Source: Candidatus Polarisedimenticolia bacterium
GTDB lineage: Bacteria; Acidobacteriota; Polarisedimenticolia; Gp22-AA2; AA152
Length of the DNA: 64,000 bases
Direction of reading: 5' to 3'
NCBI GenBank assembly: GCA_036004685.1
Contig: DASYRE010000019.1
Coordinates: 1 to 64,000, forward strand
Position numbers and translations under genes: made by a program. The notes under the pieces are model-generated. The model worked only from the letters and a program-made list of their open reading frames with translations, had not been told where the DNA came from and made no database searches. Positions 24,945 to 34,873 of the stretch are shown piece by piece; the first letter of the stretch is position 1, and the number at the start of each line of letters is the position of its first letter.

Positions 24945-26353
24945 CAGGGTCTGCCTCCCGCTTCGCGAATCATCCTGGCCAGCATGCCCGCGTCTTCGCG
25001 CCGCGCGCGATAGCGGATTTCCAGGCGGCCATCCACCATCCGGCTCTCGAGGACCCGGGCGAGAGCATGGATCCGGGCGATCGCCGCCCCCGCCGTCGGC
25101 GGCAGCGCGGCCTCCCCGAGGACCATCGCGCCGTCGGCCTCCTCCTGAAGGGCGCGAAGCAGGTCGCCCGCGCCCTCGCCGGTGGAGGCCGAGACGAAGA
25201 GGGCGCCGGAATTCGCGGCTTCGGCCCGCCGGCGGGTCTGGAGATCGACTTGATCGACCTTGTTGAACGCCACCAGGATGGGGCGATCGTCGAGCTGCAG
25301 GTCTTCCAGCACCCGCCGCGTCGTGGCCATCTGCTCCTCGAACCGCGGATGGGAGAGGTCGACCACGTGGAGCAGAAGGTCCGCCGCTCGGGCCTCCTCC
25401 AGCGTGCTGCGGAACGAGGCGACGAGCTGGGGGGGAAGCTTGCGGATGAAGCCGACGGTGTCGATGAAGAGGAAGCGCTCCCACTCGCCGCGACCCTGGC
25501 GGACCAGGGGATCGAGCGTGGCGAACAGCCGATCCTCGGCCGCCGCCCCAGCACCGGTGAGCCGGTTCAGCAACGTCGACTTCCCGGCGTTGGTATAGCC
25601 GACCAGGGCGACCTTCATCGCTTCCCGGCGGCGCTTGCGCCGCTCGCCGCGGTCCTTCTCGATCTGCTTCAGATCGCCGGCCAGGCGGGCGATGCGCTGC
25701 TGGATCAAGCGGCGATCGGTCTCGAGCTGCGTCTCTCCGACTCCCCTCACGCCGATGCCGCCCGCCTGGCGCTCCAGGTGGCTCCAGCGCCTCGCCAGCC
25801 GCGGCAAGAGGTAGCGCAGCTGGGCCAGCTCCACCTGCACCTTGGCCTCACGCGACCGGGCGCCGCGCGCGAAAATGTCCAGGATGAGCCCCGGGCGGTC
25901 CACCACCGTGACTTCGAGCGCTCCTTCGAGATTGCGGACCTGCGCGGGAGTCAGCTCGTCGTCGAAGATCACCAGCCCGGCTTTCAGCGCGAGCTTCCCC
26001 TCGAGGATCTCCGCAACCTTGCCGCGTCCGACCGCGGTCGCCGGGTCGCGGCGGGGCTTCTCCTGGAGGAACGTCCCGACCACCGACGCGCCGGCCGTCT
26101 CGGCCAGCCTGGCCAGCTCCTCCAGATGCTCTTCCACCTCGGAGAGGCGTTGCCGGGGCCCCCGGATGCCGACGAGGATGGCGCGCTCGGAACGGCCGGG
26201 CCGCGCTCCCGGGGAAAGCGATCCGGCCGAGCGCCGGCCGTCCCTTGGGGCACCCTCGCCGGGGGCGTGTCGAGCGGCCCGCGGGGCGTCGGAGACCGTC
26301 CGGCGCGCCGGGCGCGGTCCGCGCGCCGAAGCGAGCAGTCTAGGACGTTCCAT
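24944..26353 (-). CDS. hflX: Ribosome-associated GTPase HflX
   Basis: About 469 residues. After a basic, Arg/Pro-rich extension of roughly 55 residues, the HflX domain (ERAILVGI...VGTFLQEKPRRDPATAVGRGKVAEI) precedes the helical linker with GGIGVRGVGETQLETDRR. The GTPase domain follows with VGYTNAGKSTLLNRL (G1), DTVGFIRKLP (G3) and FNKVD (G4). HflX binds 50S/70S ribosomes and rescues stalled or hibernating ones under stress. It overlaps the end of tlpA by 14 bp, so the exact start (ATG 26353) is well constrained. It belongs to the five-gene trxA-to-ddl series. Confidence 0.95.
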   Translation of the reverse strand: MERPRLLASARGPRPARRTVSDAPRAARHAPGEGAPRDGRRSAGSLSPGARPGRSERAILVGIRGPRQRLSEVEEHLEELARLAETAGASVVGTFLQEKPRRDPATAVGRGKVAEILEGKLALKAGLVIFDDELTPAQVRNLEGALEVTVVDRPGLILDIFARGARSREAKVQVELAQLRYLLPRLARRWSHLERQAGGIGVRGVGETQLETDRRLIQQRIARLAGDLKQIEKDRGERRKRRREAMKVALVGYTNAGKSTLLNRLTGAGAAAEDRLFATLDPLVRQGRGEWERFLFIDTVGFIRKLPPQLVASFRSTLEEARAADLLLHVVDLSHPRFEEQMATTRRVLEDLQLDDRPILVAFNKVDQVDLQTRRRAEAANSGALFVSASTGEGAGDLLRALQEEADGAMVLGEAALPPTAGAAIARIHALARVLESRMVDGRLEIRYRARREDAGMLARMIREAGGRP

Positions 26354-26864
26354 TCCGGGCCAGGAGCTGCTCAATGCGCTTCTCGTAGTCCTCCGGAAGA
26401 TCGCCGCCTTCGTAGACGACTCTGCCGCTCCGGTCCAAAAGACAATTGTAGGGGACGTAGAACATCCCGTAGCGCTGGAGGACCGATCGGCTCTCGTCGT
26501 ACAGGATGGGATAAGGGATCGACTTCTCCCGGGCGAAGGCTTTCACGTCTTCGAGGTCCTGGCCCACCGGACCGGTGATGGCCAGGATCTCGAAGCCCTT
26601 CCGGTGGAGCTTTTCGTAGGCGCTCAGCAGCCGCGGAAGCTCCTCCCGGCATCCGTGGCACCAGGTGGCCCACCCGACGATCTGGACCACTTCCCTGCCC
26701 CGGTACCCTTCGAGGGACACGCTCCGGCCCTCAAGGTCGGGAAGGGTGAAGGGAGGCGCCATCTCCCCGATCCGCGGCGGCTTCTCCCGGCGCTCCGCCG
26801 CCGGGACGGCGAGCGCTCCGAGCAGGAGCAAGGCGAGCGGGAGCCGGAGCCTGCGGGTCTTCAC
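26340..26864 (-). CDS. tlpA: TlpA/ResA-like thiol-disulfide oxidoreductase
   Basis: 174 residues with a GTG start that overlaps the ccdA stop as GTGA. A signal peptide or anchor (LPLALLLLGALAVPAA) is followed by an AhpC-TSA/Redoxin domain with GEMAPPFTLPDLEGRSVSLEGYRG, the active site GWATWCHGCREELP (Cys-His-Gly-Cys), and the cis-Pro context FYVPYNCLLDRSGRVVY. WCHGC is a less common variant of the TlpA WCxxC site. It should receive electrons from the adjacent CcdA and reduce extracytoplasmic disulfides, for example in cytochrome c maturation. Confidence 0.92.
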   Translation of the reverse strand: MKTRRLRLPLALLLLGALAVPAAERREKPPRIGEMAPPFTLPDLEGRSVSLEGYRGREVVQIVGWATWCHGCREELPRLLSAYEKLHRKGFEILAITGPVGQDLEDVKAFAREKSIPYPILYDESRSVLQRYGMFYVPYNCLLDRSGRVVYEGGDLPEDYEKRIEQLLARNGTS

Positions 26865-27595
26865 AGCAGCCGCTTTCCGGTCTCGATGAGGAAATACTCT
26901 GCCACGAGGATCATGCCGAAGCCGAACACTTTCTTGATCGTCACCATCCAGGCGCCCGCCCTGGGCAGGGAGGTCAGCGCCCCGGTGAACGTCCCGAGGA
27001 GCATGAGCAGGAAGCCGAGCCCCAGCGCGAACACGAAGAGGAGCGAGGCGCCGTAGGCGATGTTGCCCCGGGAGCCGACGTAAATCAAGAGCGTTCCCAG
27101 GACCGGCGCCGTGCAGGGAGCCGCCACCAATCCCGAGGCCATCCCCATGACCATCGCGCCGAGGTAGTTCTCCCCCCCTCGGGAGCCGCGCATGAGGATT
27201 CCCGGAATGGGAATCACGACGGCGTCGAGCATCGAAAGGCCGAACAGGAGGATCACGTTCCCGACGGCGAACAGGGCCCACGGGCTGGAGGCGATCTGAC
27301 CGAAGAAGCGCCGGGTCAGCGCGGCGAAAGCCCCCAGCGCCGAGTAGACGATGGCGATCCCGAGGACGTAGACGAGCGTTCGGAGGGCGGCGCGGCGCTT
27401 GGATCCCGCCGAGGCGCCGCCGATGTACGTGACGGTGACGGGGATCATCGGATAGACGCAGGGAGTGAACGACGTCAGGACGCCCGCGGCGAACACGATG
27501 AGATAGGCGCTGATCGAAAAGGACTGAAGGCGCGGCTCGAGAAGCAGCCGGAGCTCATTGCTCCAGCGGGTCAGGATTTGGTCGAGCGAATCCAT
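26861..27595 (-). CDS. ccdA: CcdA/DsbD-type membrane electron carrier
   Basis: 244 residues with six transmembrane helices matching the DsbD beta domain: FAAGVLTSFTPCVYPMIPVT with the first redox Cys and the PCVYPM motif, and MASGLVAAPCTAPVLGTLL with the second. These two cysteines shuttle electrons from cytosolic thioredoxin to the periplasm. The neighbours fit exactly: trxA is 12 bp upstream and tlpA overlaps downstream, so the three form a complete reductant relay. No DsbD alpha or gamma domain is attached. Confidence 0.93.
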   Translation of the reverse strand: MDSLDQILTRWSNELRLLLEPRLQSFSISAYLIVFAAGVLTSFTPCVYPMIPVTVTYIGGASAGSKRRAALRTLVYVLGIAIVYSALGAFAALTRRFFGQIASSPWALFAVGNVILLFGLSMLDAVVIPIPGILMRGSRGGENYLGAMVMGMASGLVAAPCTAPVLGTLLIYVGSRGNIAYGASLLFVFALGLGFLLMLLGTFTGALTSLPRAGAWMVTIKKVFGFGMILVAEYFLIETGKRLL

Positions 27596-27607
27596 GCCGG
27601 ACGGACC

Positions 27608-27934
27608 TCAGAGGAGGCGCTGCAGGCGGGCGACGAGGGCGGTCTTCTGGGCGAGCCCGACCACTTGGTCCCGCACCTTGCCGTCCTTGATGAACAGGAC
27701 GGTGGGAACCGAGAGGATCGAGAATCGCAGCGCCGTCTCCTGGGAGAGTCCCATGTCCACGGTGCCCACCTTCGCCTTCCCTTCGAACTCCGACGCGATC
27801 TCCTCCATGATGGGAGCCAGTTTGCGGCAGGGTCCGCACCATTCCGCGGAGAAATCGAGGACGACCGGCACCGACGAACGCAGGACTTCCTCGTCGAGAT
27901 TGCCGTCCTTCACGCTCATCACCTTGCTGCCCAT
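27608..27934 (-). CDS. trxA: Thioredoxin
   Basis: 108 residues, full thioredoxin fold: VVLDFSAEWCGPCRKLAPIMEEIA with active site Cys33-Gly-Pro-Cys36, the DMGLSQETALRFSILSVPTVLFIKDG stretch with the cis-Pro, and the terminal helix. It has no signal peptide, so it is cytosolic and probably donates electrons to CcdA. It heads the trxA-ccdA-tlpA-hflX-ddl series. The 317 bp upstream to the asparaginase gene contain no gene; they are mostly the palindromic repeat at 28029-28210. Confidence 0.95.
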   Translation of the reverse strand: MGSKVMSVKDGNLDEEVLRSSVPVVLDFSAEWCGPCRKLAPIMEEIASEFEGKAKVGTVDMGLSQETALRFSILSVPTVLFIKDGKVRDQVVGLAQKTALVARLQRLL

Positions 27935-28028
27935 GTGTCACCTCGCGGAGGAAGGCGGGACGCCCGTTTCGTTTCATCTCACGGGAGGCTCTCGGACCAC
28001 GCGGCGTTGGAAATGCCATGAGGGTCTC

Positions 28029-28210
28029 TAACCCGAATTATCCACCAAGCTCCTGCTGCGAACGCGGATCTGGCCGCCCTGACGGGCGTCCTCGGGCCGC
28101 GGACCTGGCGACGTACCGTCAGTACGCCTCGGGTCCTCGCCCCTGCGGGCTCCCGTGATGGCAGCCATCTCCACGTTCTCGCTACGGACCTTCATGAATA
28201 ACTCGGGTTA
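28029..28210. repeat. 182-bp palindromic MITE-like element (second family)
   Basis: The ends TAACCCGAATTATCCA (28029) and its counterpart at 28210 are inverted repeats with 14 of 16 matches. The similarity continues inward for tens of bases with small gaps. The exact centre is the hairpin CGTAC-CGTCA-GTACG (28112-28126). The whole element can therefore fold into one long stem. It encodes no protein and does not resemble the 166-bp family elsewhere in the window. Confidence 0.85.
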
Positions 28211-28251
28211 AGTCGGCGCAATTATAGCACGCTTGCGGGCGGGAGCCGGAG

Positions 28252-29283
28252 TCAGGCGAGGGTGAACAAAGGGGCGACGCGTCCCACGATCCTGCCGCGG
28301 ACGTTCCTCACCTCGGGGAGGCCCTGGCTCGCGAGGATCCGGTCGGCTTTCTCGCGGGAGAGAAGATCCAATCCGATCAGAATCTCCACGGCGGCCGTGG
28401 TCCGCGCCCGATCGCCGTTGCCGTCGGAGATCTTCAGCGCGATCCCGACGCAGCGGGACCCGTCCCGGTAGGCCATCCCGTAGAATCCCTCGGCCCCGAT
28501 CTTCGCGATGAAGGACTGCCCGACCTCCCGCATGAGCAGGGTGCAGAGGCGACCGGTACCGGCCACCATCTCGGGGTGGGCGCGCATCGCCGCGATCGTC
28601 CTCTGCGCCGCCTCCCGCTCCTCCGGCGCCATGTGGCGCGGGTCGAGGAGGCGGGCGAAGCCGCCGGCCGCCTGGCGCAGGGAGAGCGCGAAGGTCGGCG
28701 CGGAGCACCCGTCGATTCCCTGGAGGATCGCCGTTTCGGGCACCGCCGCGTAGCGGGCGACCGACCTCAGGATCGCCTGCTGGACCGGGTGCTCGGGAGA
28801 GAGATAGCTCTTGATCGGCTTCCGGAGGAAGCGCGACAGCGCCAGCATCCCGGCGTGCTTTCCGGAGCAGTTGTTGTGAAGCGGCGTCGGGCGCTTTCCC
28901 GATCGCGCCAGCGCGGCGGCGGCCGAGCGCAGGAACGGGGCATGGGCGCCGCACTGCAGATCCGACGGCTTGCAGCCGCTCTTCCGGAGGATCGACCGGA
29001 CCTGATCGAGGTGCATCCTCTCGCCGCTGTGCGAGGAGACGATGACCGCCAGCTCCTTGCGGTTGATGCCGAAGTGGTCGGCCGCGCCGGAGGCGAGCAG
29101 CGGGAGCGCCTGAAACGGCTTGGCTGCCGATCGCAGGAAGGTGCAGGCTTCCGGGCTGCCGGCCGACGCCAGGACCTCGCCGCGGGAATCGACGACCACG
29201 GCGGCGCCGTGGTGCACCGACTCCACCACGTCCCCCCGCGTCACCTTGACCATCGGAACGTGGCCGAACTCGATGGCAGTCAT
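28252..29283 (-). CDS. Asparaginase (type II-like, PF06089 family)
   Basis: 343 residues with the landmarks of this asparaginase family, which is unrelated to E. coli AnsA/AnsB: RSAAKPFQALPLLASGAADHFG (residues about 52-73), VSSHSGERMHLDQV, LHNNCSGKHAGML and the GIDGCSAPTFAL segment. It should be a cytosolic amidohydrolase releasing ammonia from L-asparagine; the family is inferred from sequence. A convincing promoter lies upstream of the start at 29283, back to back with that of the MFS gene. Confidence 0.88.
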   Translation of the reverse strand: MTAIEFGHVPMVKVTRGDVVESVHHGAAVVVDSRGEVLASAGSPEACTFLRSAAKPFQALPLLASGAADHFGINRKELAVIVSSHSGERMHLDQVRSILRKSGCKPSDLQCGAHAPFLRSAAAALARSGKRPTPLHNNCSGKHAGMLALSRFLRKPIKSYLSPEHPVQQAILRSVARYAAVPETAILQGIDGCSAPTFALSLRQAAGGFARLLDPRHMAPEEREAAQRTIAAMRAHPEMVAGTGRLCTLLMREVGQSFIAKIGAEGFYGMAYRDGSRCVGIALKISDGNGDRARTTAAVEILIGLDLLSREKADRILASQGLPEVRNVRGRIVGRVAPLFTLA

Positions 29284-29307
29284 CGTCGTGCTCCCATTCG
29301 GGCGGGC

Positions 29308-29336
29308 ATTCTAAGCCCCGCGCCGTCGCGACACAA
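29308..29336 (-). promoter_or_regulatory. Promoter of the asparaginase gene
   Basis: Minus strand TTGTGT (29336-29331), 17 bp, TAGAAT (29313-29308), 24 bp before the start codon. It is divergent from the MFS promoter. Confidence 0.65.
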
Positions 29337-29357
29337 GCGCGCCCGGCGTCCCCCTTT

Positions 29358-29363
29358 TATAAT
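29358..29363 (+). promoter_or_regulatory. -10 box (TATAAT) of the MFS transporter gene
   Basis: A perfect TATAAT on the plus strand. No good -35 is present at the right distance. It overlaps the in-frame ATG at 29362, which argues that translation instead begins at the TTG at 29398 preceded by GAAGGAG. Confidence 0.6.
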
Positions 29364-29397
29364 GTCGCCACCCACTCTCGACGGGCGAAGGAGCCTC

Positions 29398-30708
29398 TTG
29401 AGCTCGAAAATCGGATTGGCCCGCCTCGCCGCGTCCAGTCTTCCGCGCGAAACCTGGCGGCGCAACCAGCTCGCGGTCAACATCGCCGCGGGGTTGGTGT
29501 TCTTCGGCTTCACGCTGGTCATGCCGTTCCTCCCGCTCTACGTCGCGGAGCTCGGGGTCCGCGGCGTGGGGCGGATCGCGTTCTGGTCGGGGATTCTCCT
29601 CAGCGCGCCTCCCCTGCTCGCGGCCCTGCTCGGCCCCTTCTGGGGGCGGATCGGCGATCGCTACGGAATGCGACTGATGGTGGGGCGGGTGCTCGTCACG
29701 ATGACGGTCATCTGGGCGTTGATGTACTTCGCGGCCAACGTCTACCAGGTGCTCGCGCTGCGCATCATCCTGGGGATCTTCTCGGGGTTCTCCGCCATGT
29801 CCGCGGCGCTGGTGACGCATTCCTGCCCGAAGGATCGGATCGGCCGGGCCATCGGAACGCTCCAGGCGACCCAGATTCTCAGCACGGCGATCGGCCCCTT
29901 CGCCGGCGGCTTGCTCTACGCGCTCGTGGGAATCCGCAACGCTTTCCTGGTGACCTCGGGATGCTGCGTCGTCGCGCTGGCCCTCATTCTCATCCTCTAC
30001 CGCGACGCGGAGGAGCCGCCCGGCCGCCGCGAAGCCCGGACGGGCCGCGGAGGGATCGGCTGGCGCTTCGACTGGCCGGCAATGCGAAGCCTGCCCGGGT
30101 TCCTGCCGATCATTCCGTTCCTCTTCTTGATGAACCTGGTGGATCGATCCTTCCCCACCTTCATCCCGCTGCTGGTCCAGAACATGATCGGCGACTTCCC
30201 CCAGGAGGTGGCGACGACGTCGGGAGTCATCGTCACCTCGCATGCGCTGGCGGCGGCGCTGTCCGCCTACCTCCTCGGACGGCTGGTGGCGCGGGCCCGG
30301 CCGGGGCCGCTGATCGCCGGGATCCTCTCGGGAGCCGCGCTCGTCACGATCCTGATGACCTTCTGCCGAACGCCCCGGGAATTCCTGGCGCTGCGGATCC
30401 TCGCCGGGTTCCTCACCGGGGGCGGCATCACGCTGGGCTATTCCGTGGGCGGGGCCTTCATCCCGGCCGCTCGCCGGGCCTCCTACTACGGGATCCTGAG
30501 CAGCGCCACCCTCCTGGGAGGCGCGGTCGGGCCGATCGTCAGCGGCGTGCTGGTGGGATGGAGCATGAAAGCCCCCTTCTACGCCGCCGCGTTGACCTAC
30601 CTCGCCCTGATTCCCTGGGTCGCCGCCCGGCTCTTCCCCCTCCCTCCCGTCGCGGCGGCGATCGAGCCCCCTCCGGAAGTGCGCACGCGGCCCGTCAACC
30701 AGGCCTGA
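29398..30708 (+). CDS. Major facilitator superfamily transporter
   Basis: 436 residues, 12 transmembrane helices. The first helix pair carries the MFS loop 2-3 motif (LLGPFWGRIGDRYGMRLMVGRV). A second pseudo-symmetric half begins near FLPIIPFLFLMNLVDRSFPTF. The central cytoplasmic loop is basic (DAEEPPGRREARTGRGG). It resembles the multidrug/TetA-like DHA1 group, so drug or metabolite export is likely; the substrate cannot be told. A TTG start is chosen because the TATAAT box covers the only upstream ATG. The APC permease gene follows on the same strand. Confidence 0.9.
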   Translation: MSSKIGLARLAASSLPRETWRRNQLAVNIAAGLVFFGFTLVMPFLPLYVAELGVRGVGRIAFWSGILLSAPPLLAALLGPFWGRIGDRYGMRLMVGRVLVTMTVIWALMYFAANVYQVLALRIILGIFSGFSAMSAALVTHSCPKDRIGRAIGTLQATQILSTAIGPFAGGLLYALVGIRNAFLVTSGCCVVALALILILYRDAEEPPGRREARTGRGGIGWRFDWPAMRSLPGFLPIIPFLFLMNLVDRSFPTFIPLLVQNMIGDFPQEVATTSGVIVTSHALAAALSAYLLGRLVARARPGPLIAGILSGAALVTILMTFCRTPREFLALRILAGFLTGGGITLGYSVGGAFIPAARRASYYGILSSATLLGGAVGPIVSGVLVGWSMKAPFYAAALTYLALIPWVAARLFPLPPVAAAIEPPPEVRTRPVNQA

Positions 30709-30802
30709 GCGGGCTCCCAGTTTTCGCTTGTCCTTTTTCCGCGTTTCATGCCAAACTCCGCCCCGGTCCGCGCCCTTTCGACGCGCCGGCGGAGGCCACC
30801 CG

Positions 30803-32548
<1,746 letters not shown>

Positions 32549-32920
32549 TCCGTTGAGTCTTCCATCAACCTCTCCGAGCTTGTCGCGGTCTTCCTTCAAC
32601 CGGGGACCGATGCGCTCCGGAACGGCTCGGTCCTCCTCAGTCTCGTCGTTCTCCTCGGAGGGCTCGCCGTCCTGGCGTGGCGGGCGGCGGCGGCCTGGCG
32701 CGGGCGCGATCCCATGCCCTCGCTCGTCCCGTTCCGGATGATCGCGGTCCTCGGCGCGTTGGGAGGCTTCGTCGCCTACTTGCGGGATCTGCCCGCGCCC
32801 GAGGCGCCGCTCGGATTGGCGCTCGGAGGGGCCTCGGCGGTTCCCTGGGTGGCGGTGATTCTTCTTGAAGGGATCCGCCGGATGGCATCCAGGCGCCGGC
32901 GGCCGGCGGGACGGGAATAA
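32549..32920 (+). CDS. Membrane-protein reading frame directly after the permease TGA, start unresolved
   Basis: The frame continues from the permease stop codon to TAA at 32920. It encodes SVESSINLSELVAVFLQPG, a transmembrane helix (VLLSLVVLLGGLAVLAW), a basic loop, and two further hydrophobic segments before a basic end (MASRRRRPAGRE). Third codon positions are strongly G/C, as in real genes here. There is no ATG, GTG or TTG before 32714, and that ATG has no ribosome site and would delete the first helix. Possibilities are a non-canonical start (for example ATC 32564), readthrough of the permease TGA, or a mutated start. Confidence 0.45.
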   Translation, partial: SVESSINLSELVAVFLQPGTDALRNGSVLLSLVVLLGGLAVLAWRAAAAWRGRDPMPSLVPFRMIAVLGALGGFVAYLRDLPAPEAPLGLALGGASAVPWVAVILLEGIRRMASRRRRPAGRE

Positions 32921-32948
32921 AAGGGCGACCGGCGGGATTGGAAGGAAC

Positions 32949-33458
32949 ATGAAACAGGCGGGGGAGAACATGGACCCGGCGACCACGCGAGTCGATCGCG
33001 CGCTGCACTTCCTGCGAATCGCCTACGAGAAGCAGATGGAGGGGGACCTCCAGACGGCGATCCAGCTCTACAAGGCGTCGATCGCCGAGCACCCGACGGC
33101 GGAGGCGCACACCTTTCTCGCCTGGACCTATTCCTTCCTGGGACGCTTCGATGAGGCGATCGAGGAGTGCAAGAGGGCGATCGAGGTCGATCCCGACTTC
33201 GGAAACCCCTACAACGACATCGGCTCCTACCTGGTCCACCTCGACAAGCCGGAGGAGGCGATCCCCTGGCTGGAGAAGGCCAAGAAGGCGCCGCGCTACG
33301 AGCCGCGCCATTTCCCCTACCTCAACCTGGGCCGCATCTATCTGAAGATGGGCCGGGTCGCCGAGGCGGCCCGGGAGTTCGAGCAGGCCGAGTTCTTCAA
33401 GAGCGTGGCCGAGGACTCCGAGGCGGCCGAGGGCGATTCCGACGCCACGCTCCACTGA
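32949..33458 (+). CDS. TPR-repeat protein
   Basis: 169 residues with three or four TPR units: LHFLRIAYEKQMEGDLQTAIQLYKASIAEHP, HTFLAWTYSFLGRFDEAIEECKRAIEVDP, YNDIGSYLVHLDKPEEAIPWLEKAKKA and YLNLGRIYLKMGRVAEAAREFEQAEFF, then an acidic tail. It has no signal peptide, so it is presumably a cytosolic scaffold. GGAAGGAA precedes ATG 32949; a second ATG at 32970 is possible. It lies 15 bp before the monooxygenase-like gene on the same strand. Confidence 0.85.
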   Translation: MKQAGENMDPATTRVDRALHFLRIAYEKQMEGDLQTAIQLYKASIAEHPTAEAHTFLAWTYSFLGRFDEAIEECKRAIEVDPDFGNPYNDIGSYLVHLDKPEEAIPWLEKAKKAPRYEPRHFPYLNLGRIYLKMGRVAEAAREFEQAEFFKSVAEDSEAAEGDSDATLH

Positions 33459-33473
33459 ACCCGACTCGTCGCT

Positions 33474-33800
33474 GTGGAGCGGCCCGTGTATCTGATCGTC
33501 TGGGAATTCCGCGTGAAGAAGGGACGGGAGCGGGAGTTCGAGAAGATCTACGGCGCCGGCGGCGGCTGGACGGAGCTTTTCGAGTCGGCGGGGGGATATC
33601 TGGGCACCGAGCTGGGCTCCGACGCCGCCGAGCCAGGGCGCTACCTCACGCTCGATCGATGGTCTTCGCGACGGGCCTACGAGGAGTTCCGCCGCGCCGC
33701 GCTGCCCCGGTACGAGGCCCTCGACCGGATCTGCGAGGAGCTGACCGAGCAGGAGAGCCGCCTCGGCTCCTTCGAGGTGGCCGACCCCGTCAAGACCTGA
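33474..33800 (+). CDS. Antibiotic biosynthesis monooxygenase-like (dimeric alpha/beta barrel) protein
   Basis: 108 residues, GTG start. The pattern VYLIVWEFRVKKGREREFEKIY, followed by GGYLGTELGSDAAEPGRYLTLDRW and a final helix (AYEEFRRAALPRYEALDRICEEL), fits the ABM-like ferredoxin fold. Family members are monooxygenases without cofactor or stress-response proteins, and the function of this one is open. It lies 15 bp after the TPR gene and 10 bp before the PAP2 gene, so it is probably cotranscribed. Confidence 0.75.
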   Translation: MERPVYLIVWEFRVKKGREREFEKIYGAGGGWTELFESAGGYLGTELGSDAAEPGRYLTLDRWSSRRAYEEFRRAALPRYEALDRICEELTEQESRLGSFEVADPVKT

Positions 33801-33810
33801 CGCGGAAGCC

Positions 33811-34767
33811 ATGAAAGCCGCCACCCCGCCTTCCAGGGTGCTGTCCGTCGCGCTGATCGCGACCGTCCTCCTCGCGCCGGGGCTCTCGACGCCACGTGCC
33901 GCGGAGGATTCCTCCGGAGCATCGTCGGCAGGCGCGAGTCCCGGACCCAGCCCCAGCCCATCCCCCGGCTCGCTCCATCCTCACGGCTTCGCGCAGATCG
34001 GGCTCGACGCCCGATATCTCGCGACCCGGCCCTTCCACCTCGATCGCAGCGGCTGGACCAAGGTCGCGGCCACCCTCGCGACCCTCGGCGCGCTCTACGC
34101 CGGCCGCGGCGAGATCCGGGACTGGTCGCAAGACCATCGCCGCGAGTCCTGGGACCGGTTCCTTCAGAAGCCCCGCGTCATGGGGAAAGGGGCGTTCGCC
34201 CCCTCGGCCGCGCTGATCGCCTACACCTCCTCCTTCGTGACCCAGGACGATCGCGAGAAAGAGACTGCCGTGCTCCTGCTGGAGTCGATGGCCTTCACGG
34301 GCCTCGTGGCCGGGATCGGGCGCTTCGTGCTGGCCACCGACAGGCCCGAGGTGGGAAACGACGTCCATTTCTTCCGCGGCAACGGGCACGGCGTCTCGGG
34401 GGACGCGGCGCTCGCCGCGTCGGTCGTCCCCATCCTGCGAAACCAATACCTCCGGATCGACCCGGACGACGGCGGCGGCATGCGCTTCTGGAAGCGGGCG
34501 GCGGCCGGGATTCTCTATGCCGGCGCCTTCCTGACCGGATATCAGCGCATCAACAACGACAAGCATTACGCACCGGACGTCTTCCTCGGTCTCGTCTCCG
34601 GATTCACCGTGGGGCAGCTTCTCTGCGACTCGCACGACCGCAGCCGCGACGCAGGGCCGCGGTCGCGCCTGACGCTCGGCCCCGTTCCCGGCGGGATCGG
34701 GCTGAGCCTCTCCTTCTCCGGAGGACAGGGCGCGCCGGCTCTTGACACTGCCGGGACGCCCCGGTAG
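33811..34767 (+). CDS. Secreted/anchored PAP2-like phosphatase
   Basis: 318 residues with a signal peptide (VLSVALIATVLLAPGLSTPRA) and a Ser/Pro linker. The PAP2-type catalytic parts are visible: a degenerate motif 2 (GHGVSGDAALAASV) and motif 3 (RINNDKHYAPDVFLGLVSGFTVG) with the general His and Asp. The KxxxxxxRP motif 1 is weak (DRPEVGNDVHFF), so activity is less certain. Such enzymes dephosphorylate lipid intermediates in the periplasm. The last 25 bp of the gene contain the promoter of the larC operon. Confidence 0.75.
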   Translation: MKAATPPSRVLSVALIATVLLAPGLSTPRAAEDSSGASSAGASPGPSPSPSPGSLHPHGFAQIGLDARYLATRPFHLDRSGWTKVAATLATLGALYAGRGEIRDWSQDHRRESWDRFLQKPRVMGKGAFAPSAALIAYTSSFVTQDDREKETAVLLLESMAFTGLVAGIGRFVLATDRPEVGNDVHFFRGNGHGVSGDAALAASVVPILRNQYLRIDPDDGGGMRFWKRAAAGILYAGAFLTGYQRINNDKHYAPDVFLGLVSGFTVGQLLCDSHDRSRDAGPRSRLTLGPVPGGIGLSLSFSGGQGAPALDTAGTPR

Positions 34768-34770
34768 CAT
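34742..34770 (+). promoter_or_regulatory. Promoter of the larC-metG-tatD operon
   Basis: TTGACA (34742-34747), 17 bp, TAGCAT (34765-34770), inside the 3' end of the PAP2 gene. A leader of about 100 nt follows, with a small hairpin (GGAAAT-CGAAGA-ATTTCC, 34787-34804). No known riboswitch is recognised. Confidence 0.65.
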
Positions 34771-34873
34771 TCCGCACCTAACGTCTGGAAATCGAAGAAT
34801 TTCCGGTACGATCCGCGATGCGCCTCCGACGCGGCGCCGGCCGGCCGCGTCCTTCAGGAAACCCGGAGATCCG

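Noticed and set aside
28576-29397. Upstream extension of the MFS transporter frame
   Set aside because: It is antisense to the asparaginase gene, and a TATAAT promoter box lies at 29358, so translation must start after it.
34771-34873. Possible nickel or other riboswitch in the larC leader
   Set aside because: Only one small 6-bp hairpin is visible; nothing matches a riboswitch class I know.
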